NCBI RefSeq assembly: GCF_029227915.1
Contig: NC_079879.1
Location: forward strand, 30,758,501-30,822,500
DNA length: 64,000 nt
Direction: 5' to 3'
DNA from: Hydractinia symbiolongicarpus
Lineage: Eukaryota > Cnidaria > Hydrozoa > Anthoathecata > Hydractiniidae
Below are positions 49,765-60,830 of this stretch, piece after piece; the stretch's first letter is position 1, and each line of letters begins with the position of its first letter. The notes under the pieces are model-generated. The model was not told the origin of the DNA. It did not search any database and worked only from the letters and a program-made list of their open reading frames with translations. A program made the translations under genes and the position numbers.

Positions 49765-50720
49765 TTTGCCGGCGATTAAACTTCTTTTATTCAGCGTCTC
49801 ATCAACAATGAAAACACTTTTAAAAACTACAAGTCTCATGCGTTTTAGTGGTGAAAAAATAATTTAAAACATCTTTCGGGAAATGAGTTTACTCCTTGGG
49901 AACTTTTTTTGTATACTTTTGACTATACGGGCCGAGTCCGGGATTTACGGGAAATCGCGAGTTCTCGTTTGCCGGCGATTAAACTTCTTTTATTCAGTGT
50001 CTCATCAACAATGAAAACTCTTTTAAAAACTACAAGTCTCATGCGTTTTAGTGGTGAAAAAATAATTTAAAAAATCGTTCGGGAAATGAGTTTACTCCTT
50101 GGGAACTTTCTTTGTATACTTTTGACTATACGGGCCGAATCCGGGGTTTACGGGAAATGGCGGGTTTTCGTTTGCCGGCGATTAAACTTCTTTTAATCAG
50201 CGTCTCATCAACAATGAAAACTCTTTTAAAAACTACAAGTCTCATGCGTTTTAGTGGTAAAAAGATAATTTAAAAAATCGTTTTGGAAATGAGTTTACTC
50301 ACAGGGTACTTTCTTTGTATACATTCGACTATACGGCAAAGCCCGGTATTTACGGGAAATCGCGGGTTTTCGTTTGCCGGCGATTAAACCACTTTCACTA
50401 AGCGTCTCATCAAAAATGAAAACATTTCTGAAAACTACAAGTCTCATGCGTTTTAGTGGTGAAAAAATAATTTAAAACATCTTTCGGGAAATGAGTTTAC
50501 TCCTTGGGAACTTTTTTTGTATACTTTTGACTATACGGGCCGAGTCCGGGATTTACGGGAAATCGCGAGTTCTCGTTTGCCGGCGATTAAACTTCTTTTA
50601 TTCAGTGTCTCATCAACAATGAAAACTCTTTTAAAAACTACAAGTCTCATGCGTTTTAGTGGTGAAAAAATAATTTAAAAAATCGTTCGGGAAATGAGTT
50701 TACTCCTTGGGAACTTTCTT
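49765..50720 (+). repeat. 3-monomer (608-bp) duplication
   Basis: AAAACATCTTTCGGG at about 49867 recurs at about 50475 (shift 608 bp), followed in both places by GGAACTTTTTTTG and AAATCGCGAGTTCTCG, changes not found elsewhere on reading. The first copy follows directly after the truncated 84-bp monomer. The second fades at about 50720, where GGGAGTTACGG replaces GGGGTTTACGG. Confidence 0.8.
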
Positions 50721-53708
50721 TGTATACTTTTGACTATACGGGCCGAATCCGGGAGTTACGGGAAATGCCGGGTTTTCGTTTGCCGGCGATTAAACCTCTT
50801 TTAATCAACGTCTCATTAAAAATGAAAACATTTTTGAAAACTACAAGTCTCATGCGTTTTAGTGTTAAAAAGATAATTTAAAAAATCGTTTTGGAAATGA
50901 GTTTACTCACAGGGTACTTTCTTTGTTTACATTCGACTATACGGCAAAGCCCGGGATTTACAGGAAATCGCGGGTTTTCGTTTGCCGGCGATTAAACCAC
51001 TTTCATTAAGCGTCTCATCAAAAATGAAAACATTTCTGAAAACTACAAGTCTCATGCGTTTTAGTGGTGAAAAAATAATTTAAAAAATCGTTCGGGAAAT
51101 GAGTTTACTCCTTGGGAACTTTCTTTGTATACTTTTGACTATACGGGCCGAGTCCGGGAGTTACGGGAAGTCGTGGGTTTTCGTTTGCCGGCGATTAAAC
51201 TTCTTTTATTCAGCGTCTCATCAAAAATGAAAACATTTTTAAAAACTACAAGTCTCATGGGCTTTAGTGGTGAAATAATAATTTAAAAAATCGTTCGGGA
51301 AATGAGTTTACTCCCTGGGTACTTTCTTTGTATACTTTTGACTATATGGGCCGAGTCCGGGAGTTACGGGAAGTCGTGGGTTTTCGTTTGCCGGCGATTA
51401 AACTTCTTTTATTCAGCGTCTCATCAAAAATGAAAACATTTTTGAAAACTACAAGTCTCATGCGTTTTAGTGATGAAAAGATAATTTAAAAAATCGTTTT
51501 GGAAATGAGTTTACTCATGGGTACTTTCTTTGTATACATTCGACTATACGGGACAAGCCCGGGATTTACGGGAAATCGCGGGTTTTCGTTTGCCGGCGAT
51601 TAAACCACTTTCACTAAGCGTCTCATCAAAAATGAAAACATTTCTGAAAACTACTAGTCTCGTGCGTTTTAGTGGTGAAAAAATAATTTAAAAAATCGTT
51701 CGGAAAATGAGTTTACTCACAGGGTACTTTCTTTGTATACTTTTGACTATACGGGCCGAGTCCAGGATTTACGGGGAATCGCAGGTTTTCGTTTGCCGGC
51801 GATTAAACTCCCTTGATTCAGCGTCTCATCAAAAATGAAAACATTTCTGAAAACTACAAGTCTCATGCGTTTTAGTGATGAAAAGATAATTTAAAAAATC
51901 GTTTTGGAAATGAGTTTACTCATGGGTACTTTCTTTGTATACATTCGACTATACGGCAAAGCCCGGGATTTACGGGAAATCGCGGGTTTTCGTTTGCCGG
52001 CGATTAAACCACTTTCATTAAGCGTCTCATCAAAAATGAAAACATTTCTGAAAACTACAAGTCTCATGCGTTTTAGTGGTAAAAAAATAATTTAAAAAAT
52101 CGTTCTGGAAATGAGTTTACTCCTTGGGAACTTTCTTTGTATACTTTTGACTATACGGGCCGAGTCCGGGATTTACGGGAAATCGCGGGTTTTCGTTTGC
52201 CGGCGATTAAACTTCTTTTATTCAGCGTCTCATCAACAATGAAAACACTTTTAAAAACTACAAGTCTCATGCGTTTTAGTGGTGAAAAAATAATTTAAAA
52301 AATCGTTCTGGAAATGAGTTTACTCCCTGGGTACTTTCTTTGTATACTTTTGACTATACGGGCCGAGTCCGGGATTTACGGGAAATCGCAGGTTTTCGTT
52401 TGCCGGCGATTAAACTCCTTTGATTGAGCGTCTCATCAAAAATGAAAACATTTCTGAAAACTACAAGTCTCATGCGTTTTAGTGGTGAAAAGATAATTTA
52501 AAAAATCGTTTTGGAAATGAGTTTACTCACAGGGTACTTTCTTTGTATACATTCGACTATACGGGCCAAGCCCAGGATTTACGGGAAATCGCGGGTTTTC
52601 GTTTGCCGGCGATTAAACCACTTTCACTAAGCGTCTCATCAAAAATGAAAACATATCTGAAAACTACAAGTCTCATGCGTTTTAGTGGTGAAAAGATAAT
52701 TTAAAAAATCGTTTTGGAAATGAGTTTACTCACAGGGTACTTTCTTTGTATACATTCGACTATACGGGCCAAGCCCGGGATTTACGGGAAATCGCGGGTT
52801 TTCGTTTGCCGGCGATTAAACCACTTTCACTAAGCGTCTCATCAAAAATGAAAACATTTCTGAAAACTAAAAGTCTCATGCGTTTTAGTGGTGAAAATAT
52901 AATTTAAAAAATCGTTCGGGAAATGAGTTTACTCACAGGGTACTTTCTTTGTATACATTCGACTATACGGGCCAAACCCGGGATTTACGGGAAATCGCGG
53001 GTTTTGTTTGCCGGCGATTAAACTTCTTTCATTAAGCGTCTCATCAAAAATGAAAACGTTTTTGAAAACTACAAGTCTCATGCGTTTTAGTGGTGAATAA
53101 AAAGTTTAAAAAATCGTTCGGGAAATGAGTTTACACCCTGGGTACTTTCTTTGTATACATTCGACTATACGGGCCAAGCCCGGAATTTACGGGAAATCGC
53201 GGGTTTTTGTTTGCCGGCGATTAAACCACTTTCACTAAGCGTCTCATCAAAAATGAAAACATTTCTGAAAACTACAAGTCTCATGCGTTTCAGTGGTAAA
53301 AAGATAATTTAAAAAATCGTTTTGGAAATGAGTTTACTCACAGGGTACTTTCTTTGTATACATTCGACTATACGGCCAAGCCCGGGATTTACGGGAAATC
53401 GCGGGTTTTCGTTTGCCGGCGATTAAACCACTTTCATTAAGCGTCTCATCAAAAATGAAAACATTTCTGAAAACTACAAGTCTCATGCGTTTTAGTGGTG
53501 AAAACATAATTTGAAAAATCGTTCGGGAAATGAGTTTACTCACTGGGTACTTTCTTTGTATACTTTTGACTATACGGGCCGAGTCCGGGATTTACGGGAA
53601 ATCGCAGGTTTTCGTTTGCCGGCGATTAAACTCCTTTTATTCAGCGTCTCATCAAAAAGGAAAACATTTTTGAAAACTACAAGTCTCATGCGTTTTAGTG
53701 GTGAAACG
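50721..53708 (+). repeat. Mixed satellite segment with the ACTCATGGGTAC class
   Basis: About 15 monomers. A variant reading ACTCATGGGTAC instead of ACTCACAGGGTAC appears at about 51514 and 51914. Bases 51720-52094 match 54353-54728 (shift 2633 bp, with GTCCAGGATT and CTCCCTTGATTCAG), and about 52280-52700 match 55317-55737 (shift 3037 bp, with ACATATCTG). A short GCGGGTTTTGTTTG form occurs at about 52998, and GCGTTTCAGTGG at about 53285. No gene is seen. Confidence 0.75.
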
Positions 53709-55271
53709 ATAATTTAAAAAATCGTTTTGGAAATGAGTTTACCCACAGGGTTCTTTATTTGTATACATTCGACTATACGGGCCCAGCCCGGGAGTTACAG
53801 GAAATCGCGGGTTTTCGTTTGCCGGCTATTAAACCACATTCATTAAGCGTCTCATCAAAAATGAAAACATTTCTGAAAACTACAAGTCTCATGGGCTTTA
53901 ATGGTGAAATAATAATTTAAAAAATCGTTCGGGAAATGAGTTTACTCCCTGGGTACTTTCTTTGTATACTTTTGACTATACGGGCCGAGTCCAGGATTTA
54001 CGGGAAATCGCAGGTTTTCGTTTGCCGGCGATTAAACTCCTTTGATTCAGCGTCTCATCAAAAATGAAAACATTTCTGAAAACTACAAGTCTCATGCGTT
54101 TTAGTGATGAAAAGATAATTTAAAAAATCGTTTTGGAAATGAGTTTACTCATGGGTACTTTCTTTGTATACATTCGACTATACGGCAAAGCCCGGGATTT
54201 ACGGGAAATCGCGGGTTTTCGTTTGCCGGCGATTAAACCACATTCATTAAGCGTCTCATCAAAAATGAAAACATTTCTGAAAACTACAAGTCTCATGGGC
54301 TTTAATGGTGAAATAATAATTTAAAAAATCGTTCGGGAAATGAGTTTACTCCCTGGGTACTTTCTTTGTATACTTTTGACTATACGGGCCGAGTCCAGGA
54401 TTTACGGGAAATCGCAGGTTTTCGTTTGCCGGCGATTAAACTCCCTTGATTCAGCGTCTCATCAAAAATGAAAACATTTCTGAAAACTACAAGTCTCATG
54501 CGTTTTAGTGATGAAAAGATAATTTAAAAAATCGTTTTGGAAATGAGTTTACTCATGGGTACTTTCTTTGTATACATTCGACTATACGGCAAAGCCCGGG
54601 ATTTACGGGAAATCGCGGGTTTTCGTTTGCCGGCGATTAAACCACTTTCATTAAGCGTCTCATCAAAAATGAAAACATTTCTGAAAACTACAAGTCTCAT
54701 GCGTTTTAGTGGTAAAAAAATAATTTAAAAAATCGTTTTGGAAATGAGTTTACCCACAGGGTTCTTTATTTGTATACATTCGACTATACGGGCCCAGCCC
54801 GGGAGTTACAGGAAATCGCGGGTTTTCGTTTGCCGGCTATTAAACCACATTCATTAAGCGTCTCATCAAAAATGAAAACATTTCTGAAAACTACAAGTCT
54901 CATGGGCTTTAATGGTGAAATAATAATTTAAAAAATCGTTCGGGAAATGAGTTTACTCCCTGGGTACTTTCTTTGTATACTTTTGACTATACGGGCCGAG
55001 TCCAGGATTTACGGGAAATCGCAGGTTTTCGTTTGCCGGCGATTAAACTCCTTTGATTCAGCGTCTCATCAAAAATGAAAACATTTCTGAAAACTACAAG
55101 TCTCATGCGTTTTAGTGATGAAAAGATAATTTAAAAAATCGTTTTGGAAATGAGTTTACTCATGGGTACTTTCTTTGTATACATTCGACTATACGGCAAA
55201 GCCCGGGATTTACGGGAAATCGCGGGTTTTCGTTTGCCGGCGATTAAACCACATTCATTAAGCGTCTCATC
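53709..55271 (+). repeat. 5-monomer (1011-bp) repeat, one and a half copies
   Basis: Bases 53709-54260 match 54720-55271 at a shift of 1011 bp, with shared ACCCACAGGGTTCTTTATTTG-type variants split around 53741/54752, GGCCCAGCCCGG and GGCTTTAATGG. The ACTCATGGGTAC class occurs at about 54143, 54547 and 55154. The unit is slightly under five times 203 because of one-base deletions in this class. Confidence 0.78.
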
Positions 55272-56214
55272 AACAATGAAAACACTTTTAAAAACTACAA
55301 GTCTCATGCGTTTTAGTGGTGAAAAAATAATTTAAAAAATCGTTCTGGAAATGAGTTTACTCCCTGGGTACTTTCTTTGTATACTTTTGACTATACGGGC
55401 CGAGTCCGGGATTTACGGGAAATCGCAGGTTTTCGTTTGCCGGCGATTAAACTCCTTTGATTGAGCGTCTCATCAAAAATGAAAACATTTCTGAAAACTA
55501 CAAGTCTCATGCGTTTTAGTGGTGAAAAGATAATTTAAAAAATCGTTTTGGAAATGAGTTTACTCACAGGGTACTTTCTTTGTATACATTCGACTATACG
55601 GGCCAAGCCCAGGATTTACTGGAAATCGCGGGTTTTCGTTTGCCGGCGATTAAACCACTTTCACTAAGCGTCTCATCAAAAATGAAAACATATCTGAAAA
55701 CTACAAGTCTCATGCGTTTTAGTGGTGAAAATATAATTTAAAAAATCGTTCGGGAAATGAGTTTACTCCCTGGGTACTTTCTTTGTATACTTTTGACTAT
55801 ACGGGCCGAGTCCGGGATTTACGGGAAATCGCGGGTTTTCGTTTGCCGGCGATTAAACTCCTTTTATTCAGCGTCTCATCAAAAATGAAAACATTTTTAA
55901 AAACTACAAGTCTTATGTGTTTTAGTGGTGAAAAGATAAATTAAAAAATCGTTCTTGAAATGAGTTTACTCACAGGGTACTTTCTTTGTAAACATTCGAC
56001 TATACGGGACAAGCCCGGGATATAGGGAAATCGTGGTATTTCGTTTGCCGGCGATTAAACTTCTTTCATTAAGCGTCTCATCAAAAATGAAAACATTTTT
56101 GAAAACTACAAGTCTCATGCGTTTTAGTGGTGAAAAGATAATTTAAAAAATCGTTTTGGAAATGAGTTTACTCACAGGGTACTTTCTTTGTATACATTCG
56201 ACTATACGGGCCAA
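55272..56214 (+). repeat. Satellite monomers between 5-mer repeats
   Basis: Four to five monomers. The first two repeat 52280-52700 as noted there. A monomer at about 55990-56045 has GGGATATAGGG and AATCGTGGTATTTCG, a shortened dyad arm like that of the 59.6-62.7 kb monomers. No gene is seen. Confidence 0.7.
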
Positions 56215-58312
56215 ACCCGGGATTTACGGGAAATCGCGGGTTTTCGTTTGCCGGCGATTAAACCACTTTCACTAAGCGTCTCATCAAAAATGAAAACATT
56301 TCTGAAAACTACAAGTCTCATGCGTTTTAGTGGTGAAAATATAATTTAAAAAATCGTTCGGGAAATGAGTTTACTCACAGGGTACTTTCTTTGTATACAT
56401 TCGACTATACGGGCCAAACCCGGGATTTACGGGAAATCGCGGGTTTTGTTTGCCGGCGATTAAACTTCTTTCATTAAGCGTCTCATCAAAAATGAAAACG
56501 TTTTTGAAAACTACAAGTCTCATGCGTTTTAGTGGTGAATAAAAAGTTTAAAAAATCGTTCGGGAAATGAGTTTACACCCTGGGTACTTTCTTTGTATAC
56601 ATTCGACTATACGGGCCAAGCCCGGAATTTACGGGAAATCGCGGGTTTTTGTTTGCCGGCGATTAAACCACTTTCACTAAGCGTCTCATCAAAAATGAAA
56701 ACATTTCTGAAAACTACAAGTCTCATGCGTTTCAGTGGTAAAAAGATAATTTAAAAAATCGTTTTGGAAATGAGTTTACTCACAGGGTACTTTCTTTGTA
56801 TACATTCCACTATACGGCCAAGCCCGGGATTTACGGGAAATCGCGGGTTTTCGTTTGCCGGCGATTAAACCACTTTCATTAAGCGTCTCATCAAAAATGA
56901 AAACATTTCTGAAAACTACAAGTCTGATGCCTTTTAGTGGTGAAAAAATAATTTAAAAAATCGTTCGGGAAATGAGTTTACTCCCTGGGAACTTTCTTTG
57001 TATACTTTTGACTATACGGGCCGAGTCCGGGAGTTACGGGAAGTCGTGGGTTTTCGTTTGCCGGCGATTAAACTTCTTTTATTCAGCGTCTCATCAAAAA
57101 TAAAAACATTTTTGAAAACTACAAGTCTCATGCGTTTTAGTGGTGAAAAGTTAATTTAAAAAGTCGTTTTGGAAATGAGTTTACTCACAGGGTACTTTCT
57201 TTGTACTATACTTTCGACTATACGGGCCAAGCCCGGAATTTACGGGAAATCGCGGGTTTTCGTTTGCCGGCGATTAAACCACTTTCACCAAGCGTCTCAT
57301 CAAAAATGAAAACATTTCTGAAAACTACAAGTCTCATGCGTTTTAGTGGTGAAAATATAATTTAAAAAATCGTTCGGGAAATGAGTTTACTCACAGGGTA
57401 CTTTCTTTGTATACATTCGACTATACGGGCCAAACCCGGGATTTACGGGAAATCGCGGGTTTTGTTTGCCGGCGATTAAACTTCTTTCATTAAGCGTCTC
57501 ATCAAAAATGAAAACGTTTTTGAAAACTACAAGTCTCATGCGTTTTAGTGGTGAATAAAAAGTTTAAAAAATCGTTCGGGAAATGAGTTTACACCCTGGG
57601 TACTTTCTTTGTATACATTCGACTATACGGGCCAAGCCCGGAATTTACGGGAAATCGCGGGTTTTTGTTTGCCGGCGATTAAACCACTTTCACTAAGCGT
57701 CTCATCAAAAATGAAAACATTTCTGAAAACTACAAGTCTCATGCGTTTCAGTGGTAAAAAGATAATTTAAAAAATCGTTTTGGAAATGAGTTTACTCACA
57801 GGGTACTTTCTTTGTATACATTCCACTATACGGCCAAGCCCGGGATTTACGGGAAATCGCGGGTTTTCGTTTGCCGGCGATTAAACCACTTTCATTAAGC
57901 GTCTCATCAAAAATGAAAACATTTCTGAAAACTACAAGTCTGATGCCTTTTAGTGGTGAAAAAATAATTTAAAAAATCGTTCGGGAAATGAGTTTACTCC
58001 CTGGGAACTTTCTTTGTATACTTTTGACTATACGGGCCGAGTCCGGGAGTTACGGGAAGTCGTGGGTTTTCGTTTGCCGGCGATTAAACTTCTTTTATTC
58101 AGCGTCTCATCAAAAATAAAAACATTTTTGAAAACTACAAGTCTCATGCGTTTTAGTGGTGAAAAGTTAATTTAAAAAGTCGTTTTGGAAATGAGTTTAC
58201 TCACAGGGTACTTTCTTTGTACTATACTTTCGACTATACGGGCCAAGCCCGGAATTTACGGGAAATCGCGGGTTTTCGTTTGCCGGCGATTAAACCACTT
58301 TCACCAAGCGTC
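56215..58312 (+). repeat. 5-monomer (1016-bp) tandem repeat, two copies
   Basis: A constant shift of 1016 bp joins 56215-57296 with 57231-58312. Shared markers are GGGTTTTGTTTGCC, AAAACGTTTTTG, GAATAAAAAGTTT, GGGTTTTTGTTTGCC, CATTCCACTATACGGCC, GTCTGATGCC and TTGTACTATACTTTCG. The last is a local insertion at about 57201 and 58217. The copies are almost identical apart from the first monomer (AAACCCGGG against AAGCCCGGA, and CACTAAG against CACCAAG). Confidence 0.85.
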
Positions 58313-59610
58313 TCATCAAAAATGAAAACATTTCTGAAAACTACAAGTCTCATGCGTTTTAGTGGTGAAAAAATAATTTAAAAAATCGTTCGGGAAATGC
58401 GTTTACTCACAGGGTACTTTCTTTGTATACATGCGACTATACGGGCTAAGCCTGGTATTTACGGGAAATCGCGGGTTTTCGTTTGAAGGCGATTAAACTT
58501 CTTTTATTCAGCGTCTCATCAAAAATGAAAACATTTTTGAAAACTACAAGTCTCATGCGTTTTAGTGGTGAAAAAAAAAAATTAAAAAATCGTTCGGGAA
58601 ATGAGTTTACACCCTGGGTACTTTCTTTGTATACATTCGACTATACGTGCCAAGCCCGGAATTTACGGGAAATCGCGGGTTTTTGTTTGCCGGCGATTAA
58701 ACCACTTTCACTAAGCGTCTCATCAAAAATGAAAACATTTCTGAAAACTACAAGTCTCATGCGTTTCAGTGGTAAAAAGTAAATTTAAAAAATCGTTTTG
58801 GAAATGAGTTTACTCACAGGGTACTTTCTTTGTATACATTCGACTATACGGCCAAGCCCGGGATTTACGGGAAATCGCGGGTTTTCGTTTGCCGGCGATT
58901 AAACCACTTTCATTAAGCGTCTCATCAAAAATGAAAACATTTCTGAAAACTACAAGTCTGATGCCTTTTAGTGGTGAAAAAATAATTTAAAAAATCGTTC
59001 GGGAAATGAGTTTACTCCCTGGGATCTTTCTTTGTATACTTTTGACTATACGGGCCGAGTCCAGGAGTTACGGGAAGTCGTGGGTTTTCGTTTGCCGGCG
59101 ATTAAACTTCTTTTATTCAGCGTCTCATCAAAAATAAAAACATTTTTGAAAACTACAAGTCTCATGCGTTTTAGTGGTGAAAAGTTAATTTAAAAAATCG
59201 TTTTGGAAATGAGTTTACTCACAGGGTACTTTCTTTATATACATTCAACTATACGGGTCAAGCCTGGAATTTACGGGAAATCGCGGGATTTCGGTTGCCG
59301 GCTATTAAACCACATTTATTAAGCGCCTCATCAAAAATGAAAACATTTCTGAAAACTACAAGTCTCATGGGCTTTAGTGGTGAAATAATAATTTAAAAAA
59401 TCGTTCGGGAAATGAGTTTACTCCCTGGGTACTTTCTTTGTATACTTTTGACTATACGGGCCGAGTCCGGGATTTACGGGAAATCGCAGGTTTTCGTTTG
59501 CCGGCGATTAAACTCCTTTTATTCAGCGTCTCATCAAAAATGAAAACATTTTTGAAAACTACAAGTCTCATGCGTTTTAGTGGTGAAAAGATAATTTAAA
59601 AAATCGTTCT
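58313..59610 (+). repeat. Diverged third copy of the 1016-bp repeat and following monomers
   Basis: After two unrelated monomers (one with TTCGTTTGAAGGCG at about 58480), bases from about 58590 to 59200 follow the 5-mer order again: GAGTTTACACCC, GGGTTTTTGTTTG, GCGTTTCAGTGG, GTCTGATGCC and TTAATTTAAAAA. They carry private changes such as CTATACGTGCC (about 58645), AAAAAGTAAATTT (about 58775) and GGGATCTTTC (about 59025). This looks like an older copy at the edge of the 5-mer block. Confidence 0.75.
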
Positions 59611-60830
59611 GGAAATGAGTTTACTCTCAGGGTACTTTCTTTGTAAACATTCGACTATACGGGACAAGCCCGGGATTTAGGGAAATCGTGGTATTTCGTT
59701 TGCCTGCGATTAAACCTCTTTCATTAAGCGTCTCATTAAAAATGAAAACATTTTTGGAAACTACAAGTCTCATTCGTTCTAGTGTGCAGAAATAATTTGA
59801 AAAATCGTTCGGGAAATCAGTTTACTCCCTGGGTACTTTCTTTATATACATTCAACTATACGGGCCAAGCCTGGAATTTACGGGAAATCGTGGGTTTTCG
59901 TTTGAAGGCGATTAAACTTCTTTTATTCAGCGTCTCATCAAAAATGAAAACACTTTTGAAAACTACAAGTCTCACGCGTTTTAGTGGTGAAAAAATATTT
60001 TAAAAAATCGTTCTGGAAATGAGTTTACTCACAGGGTACTTTCTTTGTATACATTCGACTATACGGGCCAAGCCCGGCATTTACGGGAAATCGCGGGTTT
60101 TCGTTTGCCGGCGATTAAACTTCTTTCATTAAGCGTCTCATCAAGAATGAAAACATTTTTGAAAACTACAAGTCTCATGCGTTTTAGTGGTGAAAAAAAA
60201 ATTTAAAAAATCGTTCGGGAAATGAGTTTACTCACAGGGTACTTTCTTTGTAAACATTCGACTATACGGGACAAGCCCGGGATTTAGGGAAATCGTGGTA
60301 TTTCGTTTGCCTGCGATTAAACCTCTTTCATTAAGCGTCTCATTAAAAATGAAAACATTTTTGGAAACTACAAGTCTCATTCGTTCTAGTGTGCAGAAAT
60401 AATTTGAAAAATCGTTCGGGAAATCAGTTTACTCCCTGGGTACTTTCTTTATATACATTCAACTATACGGGCCAAGCCTGGAATTTACGGGAAATCGCGG
60501 GTTTTCGTTTGAAGGCGATTAAACTTCTTTTATTCAGCGTCTCATCAAAAATGAAAACACTTTTGAAAACTACAAGTCTCACGCGTTTTAATGGTGAAAA
60601 AATAATTTAAAAAATCGTTCTGGAAATGAGTTTACTCACAGGGTACTTTCTTTGTATACATTCGACTATACGGGCCAAGCCCGGCATTTACGGGAAATCG
60701 CGGGTTTTCGTTTGCCGGCGATTAAACTTCTTTCATTAAGCGTCTCATCAAGAATGAAAACATTTTTGAAAACTACAAGTCTCATGCGTTTTAGTGGTGA
60801 AAAAAAAATTTAAAAAATCGTTCGGGAAAT
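59611..60830 (+). repeat. 3-monomer (607-bp) tandem duplication of the TCTAGTGTGC class
   Basis: Bases 59611-60223 and 60224-60830 align at a shift of 607 bp. Each copy has a GGGATTTAGGG/AATCGTGGTATTTCG monomer, a TTCGTTCTAGTGTGCAG/ATTCAAC monomer with TTTGAAGGCG, and a CGGCATTTACGGG monomer. This class is the same as at 4.1-6.6 kb, 10.8 kb and 15.9-20.2 kb. Confidence 0.82.

Noticed and set aside
9776-53543. Minus-strand frames of 64-84 codons beginning MRLVVF
   Set aside because: The start ATG is the complement of the conserved GTCTCATGCG, and the frame is the reverse reading of the same repeat. It overlaps plus-strand frames in the same monomers and has no independent support.
4152-60610. 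A family of 73-codon frames (MCRNNLKNRSGNQF...) at 4152, 4963, 6382, 10839, 15904, 16715, 19552, 19957, 59782 and 60389
   Set aside because: They mark the TCTAGTGTGC monomer class, where the change to GTGCAGAAATAATTTG removes a stop codon. The protein sequence is conserved only because the DNA was copied; silent and replacement sites are equally unchanged. Useful as a class marker, not as a gene.
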